Origin: Aliihoeflea sp. 2WW
Lineage (GTDB): Bacteria > Pseudomonadota > Alphaproteobacteria > Rhizobiales > Rhizobiaceae
Assembly: GCF_000497755.1 (NCBI RefSeq)
Contig: NZ_AYOD01000001.1
Span: 1 to 64,000 of the forward strand
Direction: 5' to 3'
DNA length: 64,000 nt
Shown here: positions 45,305 to 53,679 of the stretch, piece after piece
How positions within the stretch are numbered: position 1 is the first letter of the stretch
Layout: every line of letters starts with the position of its first letter
Notes under the pieces: generated by a model
Told to the model about the DNA's origin: nothing
The model's input: the letters and a program-made list of their open reading frames with translations, nothing else
Databases searched by the model: none
Position numbers and translations under genes: made by a program

Positions 45305-46276
45305 TCAGACGCGGCGGATGGCGCCGAAGATCGACCAGTCCATGCGCTTTGAAAGCCGCTCAAGCGCGAGCGTTCCCAGAAGTGAATTGCCGTTTTCGTC
45401 GAGACCGGGCGACCAGACCGCGATCGATGCCGTATTCGGCACGATGGCGAGGATGCCGCCGCCGACGCCGCTTTTCGCCGGCAGGCCGACCCGGTAGGCG
45501 AAATCGCCCGAGCCGTCATACTGGCCGCAGGTCAGCATGATCGCGTTGACGCGACGCGCGCGCTCGGCGTCTTCCTTCGAGACCTTGTCGTCGATGTCCT
45601 CGCGGTCGAGCATCAGATAGCGGCCGGCGCGGGCGAGCTGGCTGCAGGAGAGGGCGACGGCGCACTGGCGGACATAGATGTGCATCACGTCGTCGACCTC
45701 GTGGGTGAGGTTGTCGAAGGATTTCGCCAGATTGGCCAGCGCCTTGTTGGTGTAGCCGGACGTATGCTCGGAGGCGACGACGTCCTCGTCGATGCCGATC
45801 TCGCCATCACCGATCATCTCGGCGATGAAGTCGCGCACCGTGTCGGGAATGTCGTCGCCGGTTCGCCCGTCGAGCAGCATGTCGTCGACGACGAGTGCGC
45901 CGGCATTGATGAAGGGATTGCGCGGGATGCCCTCGTGTCGCTCCATGTCGACGATGGAATTGTAGGGATCGCCCGACGGCTCCTTGCCGACGCGCTTCCA
46001 CACCTTCTCGCCATGAAGCTTGAGGGCAAGCGTCAGCGCGAAGACCTTGGAAATGCTCTGGATCGAGAATTGCGTGTCGGATGCGCCGCCGGCGATCATC
46101 TGGCCGTCCCGCGTCAGGACGGCGATGCCGAACTGCCGGGTGTCGACCTTGGCGAGTTCCGGGATGTAATCCGCGGCCTTGCCCCATTCGGTCGCATTGC
46201 CGATCTCGATCGCGATCCCGTCGACCACCTTCTTCAAAAGCTCGTGGTCGATGTCCGTCTTGCCCCTGACCGTCAT
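45305..46276 (-). CDS. glsA: glutaminase
   Basis: A 323-residue serine-dependent beta-lactamase-like glutaminase that hydrolyses glutamine to glutamate and ammonia. The catalytic S-x-x-K is in FSIQSISKVFAL, followed by PSGDPYNSI and RNPFINAGALVV. The end KSGVGGGILAIVP is typical of the family. GAGGGG lies about 7 bases before ATG 46276, which fixes the start; the longer frame to 46417 lacks family sequence. Confidence 0.95.
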   Translation of the reverse strand: MTVRGKTDIDHELLKKVVDGIAIEIGNATEWGKAADYIPELAKVDTRQFGIAVLTRDGQMIAGGASDTQFSIQSISKVFALTLALKLHGEKVWKRVGKEPSGDPYNSIVDMERHEGIPRNPFINAGALVVDDMLLDGRTGDDIPDTVRDFIAEMIGDGEIGIDEDVVASEHTSGYTNKALANLAKSFDNLTHEVDDVMHIYVRQCAVALSCSQLARAGRYLMLDREDIDDKVSKEDAERARRVNAIMLTCGQYDGSGDFAYRVGLPAKSGVGGGILAIVPNTASIAVWSPGLDENGNSLLGTLALERLSKRMDWSIFGAIRRV

Positions 46277-46432
46277 GCCGCCCCTCTTGCGCCGCGCACC
46301 AGTGCGGCCGTGTTCCGATAGGAACGGCAACATAGCGCCGGCGCCCGGTGTCGCAAGGGTCGAACGCAGATGTTGACCGCTGCGGGCCGGATCACCTAAA
46401 TGCCTCGTCTGCCGCACATTGGCACCGGCAGC

Positions 46433-46522
46433 GGAGGGATGGCCGAGCGGTTTAAGGCACCGGTCTTGAAAACCGGCGAGGCAGCGATGTCTCCGTGGGT
46501 TCGAATCCCACTCCCTCCGCCA
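46433..46522 (+). tRNA. tRNA-Ser (TGA)
   Basis: A 90-nt class II tRNA. Acceptor GGAGGGA (46433-46439) pairs with TCCCTCC (46512-46518), then G and an encoded CCA. The anticodon stem CCGGT/ACCGG encloses CTTGAAA, so the anticodon is TGA. The long variable arm and T-loop GGTTCGAATCC are present. Confidence 0.97.
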
Positions 46523-46822
46523 TAAACCCTCAGCTTATCACTGTATAAGAATTTTATTCGTTCTCCCTCCAACGGTGATCGTCAATGCTTGCCGGCATCG
46601 ACCTTAGCCTTCTGCATCCACTCGTCCAGCCGTCCAGTCCGCGCAATCGCTCTTGGACGTCCAGCACCGGCAGCACAGCTCGCTGGCGCGCTTACGGGGA
46701 AAAATTTGCTCCGTCGTCCGGCTCATGATCGCTCTCCGGCTCAGGGGTTGGAGCCTCCGGAGAGCGCTGGTGGTTCAAGATTGCCTTTTAATTCCACAGG
46801 AGCCCGCATTTCATTAACATCG
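46523..46822. other. non-coding stretch after tRNA-Ser
   Basis: About 300 bases in which no gene can be supported. It is somewhat richer in A+T than its surroundings near 46530-46570. A hairpin, CTCTCCGG (46732-46739) with CCGGAGAG (46758-46765), is visible. No direct repeat of the tRNA-Ser 3' end was noticed, so no integrated element is claimed. Confidence 0.4.
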
Positions 46823-46856
46823 TTGACATGCCCAAATTATTTGTACAAACGTACAA
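46823..46856 (+). promoter_or_regulatory. promoter with TetR-type operator palindrome
   Basis: A consensus -35, TTGACA, lies at 46823-46828. The inverted repeat TTGTAC-AAAC-GTACAA at 46841-46856 covers the -10 region. Such a palindrome over its own promoter is the usual operator of an autoregulating TetR protein. The ATG at 46828 falls inside the promoter and is not a start. Confidence 0.65.
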
Positions 46857-46881
46857 GGACGTTGGTCAATGGGAGGAAGAG

Positions 46882-47538
46882 ATGGCAGGCGATGTGCGTC
46901 AGAACCTGATCGATTGCGCAGCACGACTGTTTTCTCGCAATGGCTACAGCGCCGTCTCCATGCGCGAGATCGCCAAGGCGGCGAATGCCAATGTGGGAAG
47001 TCTCACCTATCATTTCGGCACCAAGGCCAATCTCCTGCGGGAGATCTACGAGAGCCGCACCGCGCCGATGAACGCGCGACGGTTGGAATTGCTGGGCGAA
47101 GCGCGGCGTATCCATGATCGCAGCGACCGGCTGCACGCGATCCTGCGCGCCTATGTGGTGCCGGCCTTCTCATCGTCGACCGGTTCGGATGGCGGCGGTG
47201 CCGAGTTCACCCGGATGCGGGCGATCCTGTCGGCGGAGGGCAACGAGGATGCCCGCTCGATCATCGCCCAGGCGTTCGACACAACGAGCCGTGCCTTCAT
47301 CGAGGCGATCGGCGAGTGCGTGCCGGGCGCGCCTCTCGAAGGGCTGATCTGGCGCAGCCAGTTCCTGCTGGGTTCGCTCTACTACGCGCTCATCAACCCG
47401 GAACGGATCAGCCGTCTGTCGGATGGGCGCGTCGATGGTCACGACCACCAGCGCGCGATCGATGAAATCGTGGAGGCGGCGCATGCCTCCTTCCTCGCTC
47501 TGGCGCCAGCGCAGGACGCGCGCACCGGCGCAATCTGA
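46882..47538 (+). CDS. TetR-family transcriptional regulator of the PDC operon
   Basis: A 218-residue regulator with an N-terminal helix-turn-helix (LIDCAARLFSRNGYSAVSMREIAKAANANVGSLTYHFGTKANLLREIYESR) and a TetR C-terminal ligand domain. GGGAGG lies 5 bases before ATG 46882, which fixes the start against ATG 46828. It is the first gene of the operon that encodes the TAXI-TRAP transporter and the LigI, GalB and LigK-type enzymes, 42 bases upstream of the binding-protein gene, and probably responds to the imported substrate or a metabolite. Confidence 0.92.
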   Translation: MAGDVRQNLIDCAARLFSRNGYSAVSMREIAKAANANVGSLTYHFGTKANLLREIYESRTAPMNARRLELLGEARRIHDRSDRLHAILRAYVVPAFSSSTGSDGGGAEFTRMRAILSAEGNEDARSIIAQAFDTTSRAFIEAIGECVPGAPLEGLIWRSQFLLGSLYYALINPERISRLSDGRVDGHDHQRAIDEIVEAAHASFLALAPAQDARTGAI

Positions 47539-47580
47539 CGGCACACTTCACCCAATCGGTTCAACACAGGGAGGACTAAA

Positions 47581-48510
47581 ATGAAACTCTTGAAGACAAT
47601 TGCCGCCATGGGGCTGGCACTCAGCCTCGTCACGCCGTCGGTTGCGGCGGAACGCGTTTCCATCGGCACCGGCGGAACGGGCGGCCTGTTCTACGTCATC
47701 GGCGCCGGCATGGCCGAGCTTCTCAATCAGAACATGCCGGACACCACCGCCCGCGCCGAAGTCACGGGCGCATCGGTCGAGAACATCCGTCGCGTGGCGG
47801 CCGGCCAAATGACGTTCGGCTTCTCCTCCTCCTCGACGCTTTACGAGGCGACGGTCGCCGAAGGCCCGTTCGAAGAAGCGCTCGATGTTGCCGCGATGGC
47901 GTATCTCTACCCCGCCGTCCTCCAGATCGCGACGATCGAGAGCACGGGCATCCAGACCATGTCCGACCTTGCCGGAAAGCGCATCAACCTCGGGCCTCCC
48001 GGATCGAACTCGGCCGTCCTCGTCCAGCGCCTGATGGAGGCCTATGGGGTTTTCGAGCCCGGCAACGCGCAGTTCCTGTCCTATACCGAGGGCGCGACCG
48101 CGCTCATTAACGGCACGATCGAGGCGACGGTGGTCCTGGCCGGCGCGCCGACGGCGGCGCTGATCGATCTTGGCGCGCAGCGCGACATGCGCCTGATTTC
48201 GGTGGACCAGGAAACGGTCGCGCCGCTGCTTGAGCAGTATCCGTTCTACCAGTTCTACGAGATCGAAGCCGGCACCTATTCCGGCCAGGACGAAACCGTG
48301 CTCGCGATCAACGATCCGGCCACGATCTTCACCAGCACGTCGGCGAATGAAGAGACGGTCTACCAGATCACCAAGGCAATCTTCGACAATCTGGACGAGC
48401 TGGGCCAGGTGCATCCGCAGGCCGCGGCGATCGCGCTCGAGACCGCGACCGACGCACCGATCGACCTGCATCCGGGCGCCCGGCGCTATTTCGACGAAGC
48501 CGGCCAGTAA
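47581..48510 (+). CDS. TAXI-family TRAP solute-binding protein (second system; PDC operon)
   Basis: A 309-residue periplasmic binding protein. The signal peptide covers residues about 1-22 (ends SVAAE). The mature N-terminus reads VSIGTGGTGGLFYVIGAGMAELL, the TAXI ligand-loop signature; GKRINLGPPGSNSAVL follows. GGGAGG precedes ATG 47581 by 8 bases. With the permease at 48587 and three carboxylate-pathway enzymes downstream, the likely ligand is 2-pyrone-4,6-dicarboxylate or another tricarboxylic lignin intermediate; this is inferred from context. Confidence 0.93.
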   Translation: MKLLKTIAAMGLALSLVTPSVAAERVSIGTGGTGGLFYVIGAGMAELLNQNMPDTTARAEVTGASVENIRRVAAGQMTFGFSSSSTLYEATVAEGPFEEALDVAAMAYLYPAVLQIATIESTGIQTMSDLAGKRINLGPPGSNSAVLVQRLMEAYGVFEPGNAQFLSYTEGATALINGTIEATVVLAGAPTAALIDLGAQRDMRLISVDQETVAPLLEQYPFYQFYEIEAGTYSGQDETVLAINDPATIFTSTSANEETVYQITKAIFDNLDELGQVHPQAAAIALETATDAPIDLHPGARRYFDEAGQ

Positions 48511-48517
48511 CTGGCAA

Positions 48518-48541
48518 GCGCGCCCGCCAGTTCGGGCGCGC
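48518..48541 (+). terminator. intra-operon hairpin between second binding protein and permease
   Basis: GCGCGCCCG (48518-48526) and CGGGCGCGC (48533-48541) make a 9-bp perfect stem with a 6-base loop, 7 bases after the binding-protein stop. The tail is TCCTTTCCC, not a pure T-run, so partial termination or mRNA protection is more likely than a full stop. Confidence 0.55.
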
Positions 48542-48586
48542 TCCTTTCCCGACCTGTCAAGAAACGTAAGCACCAGCGAGGACGAG

Positions 48587-50524
48587 ATGGTTCGAGCAAT
48601 GGATGAACTCCGGCAACCGGCCGAAAGTGCCGGTGAAATGGAAGTCAGGACCGTTTCGGTGATCTTCGCCATCCTGGCGATCACCGCCACCGCGCTCGTC
48701 ATTCATGGCGCGTTCTTCGGCAACATCACCGCGCTGCTCTTGCGCTCGCTCTTCCTTTCGGTCGTGGCTGCCGCAGGCCTGATGGCAGCCGCGTTGCGCA
48801 TGCGCCCGCCTGTCGTTCGCACGCTGCTCTACGCACTCGCCCTCATCGCCCTCGTTCCAGGGCCGTATCTCTACCAGTCCTATCTCGACATCATCATGCG
48901 CGGCGCGATCGCCACGCGCATGGACGAGATCATGTTCGTCACCACGCTCGTCGTCGTGATGCTCCTTGTGCGCCTGACGATCGGCTGGTCGCTGGTCATC
49001 CTGTCCGCCGTGGCGCTTGCCTATGCGTATTGGGGCTACCTGATCCCGGGCAAATACGGGCATGGCGGCTATGACATCTCGCGTCTGGCATCGACGCTCT
49101 TCCTGTCGACCGAAGGCTTCTACGGCGTCCCGATGGGGGTTGCGGTCGAGTACATCCTGTTGTTCGCGCTGCTCGGCAACGTGTTGATGCGCATGGGCAC
49201 CGGCCAGGTCTTCGTCGACATCGCGCGCGGCATGACGGGCCGGGTGCAGGGCGGCGCCGGGCTGTCGGCGACGCTGGCGAGCGCCATGCTGGGCACGATC
49301 AACGGAAGCGCGGTCGCCAACGTCGTCACCTCCGGCACCTTCACAATTCCCCTGATGCGCCGCACGGGCTTCACGCCCGTCACCGCCGGCGCCATCGAGG
49401 CCGCCGCCTCGTCCGCGGGCCAGATCCTTCCCCCCGTCATGGGCGCCGCCGCCTTCCTCATGGCCGAGATCATCGGCGTGCCCTATAGCCAGATCGCCCT
49501 TGCCGCGCTGGTGCCGGGCCTTCTTTACGTTCTTGCCCTGATGGTCGCGGTGCGCCTTGAAGCGGGTCGGCTGAACCTCGAGCGCGACATGTCGGGCGGC
49601 CTTCGGTTCCTGGGTGAGACGCTGAAGACGCGCGGCTATCTGCTTCTGCCACTGGTCGGCCTCATCGCGCTCCTGATGACCGGCACGACGCCCACACGCG
49701 CGGCCGTCTACTGCCTTCTGATCGCCCTTGCGATCAGCCCGTTCGCCGCGAACACGCGGCTGGGGCTGATGTCGCTGATCGACATCTGCCGCGCCACGCT
49801 CGTGTCGATCCTGCCGATCGTTGCGGCCGTGGCGGCAGCGGGCATCGTCATCGGTGTCCTCAACCTGACCGGCATGGGCCTGATGGTCTCGAGCCTGATC
49901 ATCGAGGTCGGCGGTTCCAACATCTGGCTGGTCCTGATCCTCACCGCATTCGCCGCCTTCATTCTGGGCCTCGGATTGCCGACATCGGCGGCGTACCTTC
50001 TCCTTGCGGTACTGATCGCCCCCGCGCTCGTGCGGCTCGGCATCGATCCGATCGTCGCGCACATGTTCATCTTCTATTACGGCCTCGTCTCGGCCATCAC
50101 GCCGCCCGTGGCGCTGGCCGCCTATGCAGCCGCCAGCATCTCAGGCGCCGATGCCAATGCGACGGCGGTGGAATCGATCCGGCTCGGTTTCGTGAAGCTC
50201 CTCGTGCCGTTCCTGTTCGTGACGATGCCCGGCCTGCTCCTGCGCGACGACGTCATCAACATCTGGCTCGCGATCCCGCTCGCCACGATCGGGCTGACCG
50301 GGCTTTCGGTGGCGTTCGCAGGCTGGCTGGTGCGCCCGATGGGCTGGCTCGACCGCGCTGTCGTGGCCGCCGGATCGCTGCTCGTTCTATGGCCTTCGCC
50401 AGTCGACGCTCATGATCTGACGACGCTTCTGGCGCGGGCGGCAGGCCTCGTCATCCTCGTCGTGATGACCATGCGCCTGATGAGCAGCACGTACAGGCCG
50501 GACCCCGCCGCCGCCCGTCCTTGA
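48587..50524 (+). CDS. TRAP transporter fused permease (second system; PDC operon)
   Basis: A 645-residue inner-membrane permease with fused DctQ- and DctM-like parts, about 80 residues shorter than the one at 17374. Conserved segments are AMLGTINGSAVANVVTSGTFT, AAASSAGQILPPVMGAAAF, GLGLPTSAAYLLLA and SAITPPVALAAYAAA. GAGG 5 bases before ATG 48587 fixes the start, though ATG 48599 is possible; a longer frame from 48230 reads across the binding-protein gene and is rejected. It takes the substrate from the TAXI protein just upstream. Confidence 0.93.
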   Translation: MVRAMDELRQPAESAGEMEVRTVSVIFAILAITATALVIHGAFFGNITALLLRSLFLSVVAAAGLMAAALRMRPPVVRTLLYALALIALVPGPYLYQSYLDIIMRGAIATRMDEIMFVTTLVVVMLLVRLTIGWSLVILSAVALAYAYWGYLIPGKYGHGGYDISRLASTLFLSTEGFYGVPMGVAVEYILLFALLGNVLMRMGTGQVFVDIARGMTGRVQGGAGLSATLASAMLGTINGSAVANVVTSGTFTIPLMRRTGFTPVTAGAIEAAASSAGQILPPVMGAAAFLMAEIIGVPYSQIALAALVPGLLYVLALMVAVRLEAGRLNLERDMSGGLRFLGETLKTRGYLLLPLVGLIALLMTGTTPTRAAVYCLLIALAISPFAANTRLGLMSLIDICRATLVSILPIVAAVAAAGIVIGVLNLTGMGLMVSSLIIEVGGSNIWLVLILTAFAAFILGLGLPTSAAYLLLAVLIAPALVRLGIDPIVAHMFIFYYGLVSAITPPVALAAYAAASISGADANATAVESIRLGFVKLLVPFLFVTMPGLLLRDDVINIWLAIPLATIGLTGLSVAFAGWLVRPMGWLDRAVVAAGSLLVLWPSPVDAHDLTTLLARAAGLVILVVMTMRLMSSTYRPDPAAARP

Positions 50525-50560
50525 ACACAACTGATGAACGACAACATGCAGGAACGATCG

Positions 50561-51436
50561 ATGACGCCTGAGCCGCTGCCCTTCCACCCCAAGCCGAAGA
50601 AGCCGGACATCGCGCTGCCGCAGGGCGCCTGCGACGCGCATTGCCACGTCTTCGGGCCGGCCGCGCGCTTTCCCTTTGCCGCGCAGCGCACCTATACGCC
50701 GATCGACGCGCCGAAGGAGAAGCTGTTCGCGCTGCACCGCCATCTCGGGCTCGAGCGCTCGGTACTGGTGCAGGCGAGCTGCCACGGCACCGAAAATGCG
50801 GCCATGCTGGACGCGATCGCCGCAGGGGAAGGGCGCTATCGCGGGATCGCCATGGTCGAGCGCGACATCGACCAGAGCGAACTGGAGCGGTTGCACGAAG
50901 GCGGCGTGCGTGGCGTTCGCTTCAACTTCGTCACGCATCTTGGCAAACCGGCCGATCTCGACGCGATCCGCGAGATCACGGCCAAGATCATCCCGCTCGG
51001 CTGGCATGCTGTCGTGCATTTCGATGCGCATCGGCTCGAGGGCCTTGCGCCCTTCCTGCGCGCGCTGCAATTGCCGATGGTGATCGACCATATGGGCCGC
51101 ATCGATGCCTCGGCCGGCCCCGAGCAGCCCGCCTTCCAACTGCTTCTCGACCTGATGCAGGACGAGCGCTTCTGGGTGAAGGTCTGCGGCTCGGAGCGCA
51201 TTTCCCGCGCCGGGCCGCCCTTCGAGGATGCGGCGATCTTCGGTGCCATCCTGGTCGAGAAGTTTCCCGACAGGGTTCTGTGGGGCACGGACTGGCCGCA
51301 TCCAAACATCAAGAAGCACATGCCGGATGACGGGGCGCTGGTCGATCTCCTGAAGATCATCGCGCCGCGACCCGAGCTGATGCAGAAACTTCTCGTCGAC
51401 AACCCGACGCGCCTCTACTGGCCCGAGACTCTTTGA
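50561..51436 (+). CDS. 2-pyrone-4,6-dicarboxylate lactonase (LigI-type amidohydrolase)
   Basis: A 291-residue amidohydrolase-superfamily protein. LigI hydrolyses 2-pyrone-4,6-dicarboxylate (PDC) to 4-oxalomesaconate. The DAHCHVFGP motif supplies the H-x-H, VVHFDAHRLE and VIDHMGRI carry further active-site His, and the late GTDWPHPN holds the catalytic Asp. LigI-type enzymes need no metal, consistent with this motif set. AGGAA is 7 bases before ATG 50561; the upstream ATGs at 50534 and 50546 have no ribosome site. The gene order lactonase, hydratase, aldolase supports PDC over other lactones. Confidence 0.82.
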   Translation: MTPEPLPFHPKPKKPDIALPQGACDAHCHVFGPAARFPFAAQRTYTPIDAPKEKLFALHRHLGLERSVLVQASCHGTENAAMLDAIAAGEGRYRGIAMVERDIDQSELERLHEGGVRGVRFNFVTHLGKPADLDAIREITAKIIPLGWHAVVHFDAHRLEGLAPFLRALQLPMVIDHMGRIDASAGPEQPAFQLLLDLMQDERFWVKVCGSERISRAGPPFEDAAIFGAILVEKFPDRVLWGTDWPHPNIKKHMPDDGALVDLLKIIAPRPELMQKLLVDNPTRLYWPETL

Positions 51437-51449
51437 AGGAGACCGCCTC

Positions 51450-52181
51450 ATGAGCAACAAGACAGCACTCGTCATCAGCGCCCACTCGGCCGACTTCGTC
51501 TGGCGGTGCGGCGGGGCGATCGCGCTGCACGCCGACAAGGGCTACGACGTCACGGTGGTGTGCCTTTCCTATGGAGAGCGTGGCGAAAGCGCCAAGCTGT
51601 GGAAGAAGGACGGCATGACGCTGGACACCGTCAAGACAGAGCGGCGGCGCGAGGCGGAAAAGGCAGCCAGCGCGCTCGGCGTGCACGACATCCAGTTCTT
51701 CGACCTCGGCGACTACCCGCTCGAGATGACGCGCGAAGCGAAGGATCGGCTCGTCGATGTCATGCGCGCCGTGCAGCCGGAGTTCATGCTGACTCACTCA
51801 AAATTCGACCCTTACAATACCGACCACATGTACGTATCGCAGTGGACGCTGGAATGCCGCGCCATCGCGCAGGCCTGGGGCCACAAGCCCGGTCAGAAAG
51901 TCCTCGGCGCGCCGCAGGTCTATCTGTTCGAGCCGCACCAGAGCGAGCAGATGGAATGGAAGCCCGACACCTTCCTCGACATTTCGCAGGTCTGGGAGAA
52001 GAAATGGGCCGCGATCCAGTGCATGGAGGGCCAGGAACATCTGTGGCACTATTACGAAAACGTCGCCCAGAACCGCGGCAACCACTTCATGCGTAATTCA
52101 GGCGGCCAGTCCGGAGGGCGCAAGTCGACCCATGCGGAAGGCTTCCAGTCAATCTTTCCGCGCACCGTGGATGAGCTGTGA
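51450..52181 (+). CDS. 4-oxalomesaconate hydratase (GalB-type, PIG-L family)
   Basis: A 243-residue PIG-L/LmbE-fold protein. The metal motif, normally AHPDDE, reads [15 protein letters not shown] here, the form seen in Pseudomonas GalB, which is a zinc hydratase and not a deacetylase. Later residues [15 protein letters not shown] provide the other metal His. It would hydrate 4-oxalomesaconate to 4-carboxy-4-hydroxy-2-oxoadipate. AAGGAGA precedes ATG 51450 by 9 bases. It lies between the LigI and LigK genes and overlaps the latter by one base, in a pathway that fits exactly. Confidence 0.85.
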   Translation: MSNKTALVISAHSADFVWRCGGAIALHADKGYDVTVVCLSYGERGESAKLWKKDGMTLDTVKTERRREAEKAASALGVHDIQFFDLGDYPLEMTREAKDRLVDVMRAVQPEFMLTHSKFDPYNTDHMYVSQWTLECRAIAQAWGHKPGQKVLGAPQVYLFEPHQSEQMEWKPDTFLDISQVWEKKWAAIQCMEGQEHLWHYYENVAQNRGNHFMRNSGGQSGGRKSTHAEGFQSIFPRTVDEL

Positions 52182-52852
52182 TGGGCGTCGTCGTTCAGAA
52201 CATCGAGCGGGCCGATCCGGCAATCGTCGCGCGGCTGGGCGCCTGCGGCGTCGCCACTGTCCACGAGGCGCAAGGGCGAAAAGGGCTGCTTGCCTCCTAT
52301 ATGCGGCCCATCTATCGCGGCGCGCGCAGCGCTGCCAGCGCGGTGACGATCTCGGCCCCGCCGGGTGACAACTGGATGCTGCATGTCGCGATCGAGCAGC
52401 TCCGCGACGGCGACATTCTGGTGCTCGCGCCGACCAGCCCATGCGAGGATGGTTATTTCGGTGATCTTCTGGCGACATCGGCCATGGCGCGCGGCTGCCG
52501 CGGCTTGATCATCGACGCAGGCGTGCGGGACGTCGCGGACCTGACGCAGATGGGCTTTCCGGTCTGGTCGAAGGCGATCTTTGCGCAGGGCACGGTCAAG
52601 GAGACGCTGGGCTCGGTCAACGTTCCGGTCGTGTGCGCGGGTGCTCTGGTCAATCCGGGCGACGTGATCATCGCCGATGATGACGGCGTTTGCGTCGTCG
52701 CCCGCGCCGAGGCCGAAGAGGTCGCGAAAAAGGCCGAGGCGCGCTTGGCCGCCGAAGAGGAAAAGCGCCAACGGCTCGCAGCCGGGGAGCTGGGTCTCGA
52801 TATCTATAGAATGCGCGAGCGGCTTGCTGAAAGGGGCTTGAAGTACATCTGA
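52181..52852 (+). CDS. 4-carboxy-4-hydroxy-2-oxoadipate aldolase/oxaloacetate decarboxylase (LigK-type)
   Basis: A 223-residue class II (metal) pyruvate aldolase of the HMG/CHA aldolase family. It cleaves 4-carboxy-4-hydroxy-2-oxoadipate to pyruvate and oxaloacetate. The start [32 protein letters not shown], the central [13 protein letters not shown] motif (catalytic Arg and metal-binding Asp) and [16 protein letters not shown] are family landmarks. ATG 52181 overlaps the hydratase stop (TGATG). It ends the operon and completes the conversion of PDC to central metabolites. Confidence 0.9.
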   Translation: MGVVVQNIERADPAIVARLGACGVATVHEAQGRKGLLASYMRPIYRGARSAASAVTISAPPGDNWMLHVAIEQLRDGDILVLAPTSPCEDGYFGDLLATSAMARGCRGLIIDAGVRDVADLTQMGFPVWSKAIFAQGTVKETLGSVNVPVVCAGALVNPGDVIIADDDGVCVVARAEAEEVAKKAEARLAAEEEKRQRLAAGELGLDIYRMRERLAERGLKYI

Positions 52853-52971
52853 CGACGCAGTCGTAAATACTTCCAGGACCTTAAGGGCGCGCTGGTGGAG
52901 CCTCCACGCCGGTTGGCGCCGAGTGCCGGATCGGCGATTAGCTTCTGCCGTATGTCAGCCTGCCGTCGATA

Positions 52972-53625
52972 TCAACAGTCGGCGGCGTCTTCGTCCGGCG
53001 CGGTCGGGGTCACTGCGGCGTCTTCGTCGGGCTGGGCGGGGGCTTGCGGTCCTTCGACGGCGGTTTCGCCGCTGATCGGGTCGAGGCCGGAGGCGACCTC
53101 TGGGTGTTCCTGCTGGGGCGAGGAATCAAGCTCTTCCGACTGGCTGGTGCCGATGTCGGAGCCGCCGAGACCGCCGGTCCAGCCGCTGGAGCCCGAGCCG
53201 CCGGGTGCGGTGCCGGCGTCAGGGCCCGCGACCGGCTGTGTTTCGGATTCGGACTGCTCGGCGGAGGCCTCTTCGCCAGCGGCGTTTTCGGGTTCCGGCT
53301 CATCATCGGCAGCGGGTGCATCCGCTTCGGTAGCGGGCGAATCCACTGCGGCAGCAGGCTCGTCAGCGTCTTCTGCTGTTTCGAGCGACGCCTGCATGTC
53401 GTCGGTCGATCCATCGGTGGCCGACTGGCCGGCAGGTTCGATGCAGTCGCCGCGTTCGGGCTGCGTCTCGTCCTGCGTGGTGGCCGAGGCGGCTTCGCCG
53501 GCGGGCGCGGCGGGTTCCGTCTGGTCGGCCTGCGGCGCGGCGGCAGGCGGCGGCGTCTGGGCATAGACGAGCGAGGCCGTCATCATGGCGCCGGCGAGCG
53601 GCAGGGCGAACAGGGACCGTTTCAT
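52972..53625 (-). CDS. secreted acidic low-complexity protein
   Basis: A 217-residue protein with a clear Sec signal peptide (MKRSLFALPLAGAMMTASLVYA, cut before QTPPP) and a mature part dominated by Ala, Glu, Pro, Asp, Gln, Ser and Thr. There is no fold-like hydrophobic pattern beyond the signal, one Cys lies near the middle (GDCIEP) and the final residue is Cys. No family is recognised. It lies 54 bases downstream of selD on the same strand and may be co-transcribed, but no function in selenium handling can be claimed. Confidence 0.7.
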   Translation of the reverse strand: MKRSLFALPLAGAMMTASLVYAQTPPPAAAPQADQTEPAAPAGEAASATTQDETQPERGDCIEPAGQSATDGSTDDMQASLETAEDADEPAAAVDSPATEADAPAADDEPEPENAAGEEASAEQSESETQPVAGPDAGTAPGGSGSSGWTGGLGGSDIGTSQSEELDSSPQQEHPEVASGLDPISGETAVEGPQAPAQPDEDAAVTPTAPDEDAADC

Positions 53626-53679
53626 GCCATTCCTCCATAAATCAGTGACCGGTAAAACACGCGAAACCGCATTTCGTTG

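Noticed and set aside
46433-46822. An integration site at the tRNA-Ser 3' end
   Set aside because: No integrase and no direct repeat of the tRNA end were seen.
46589-46909. A small plus-strand open frame after tRNA-Ser
   Set aside because: It overlaps the TetR promoter and start in another frame, has no ribosome site and no recognisable sequence.
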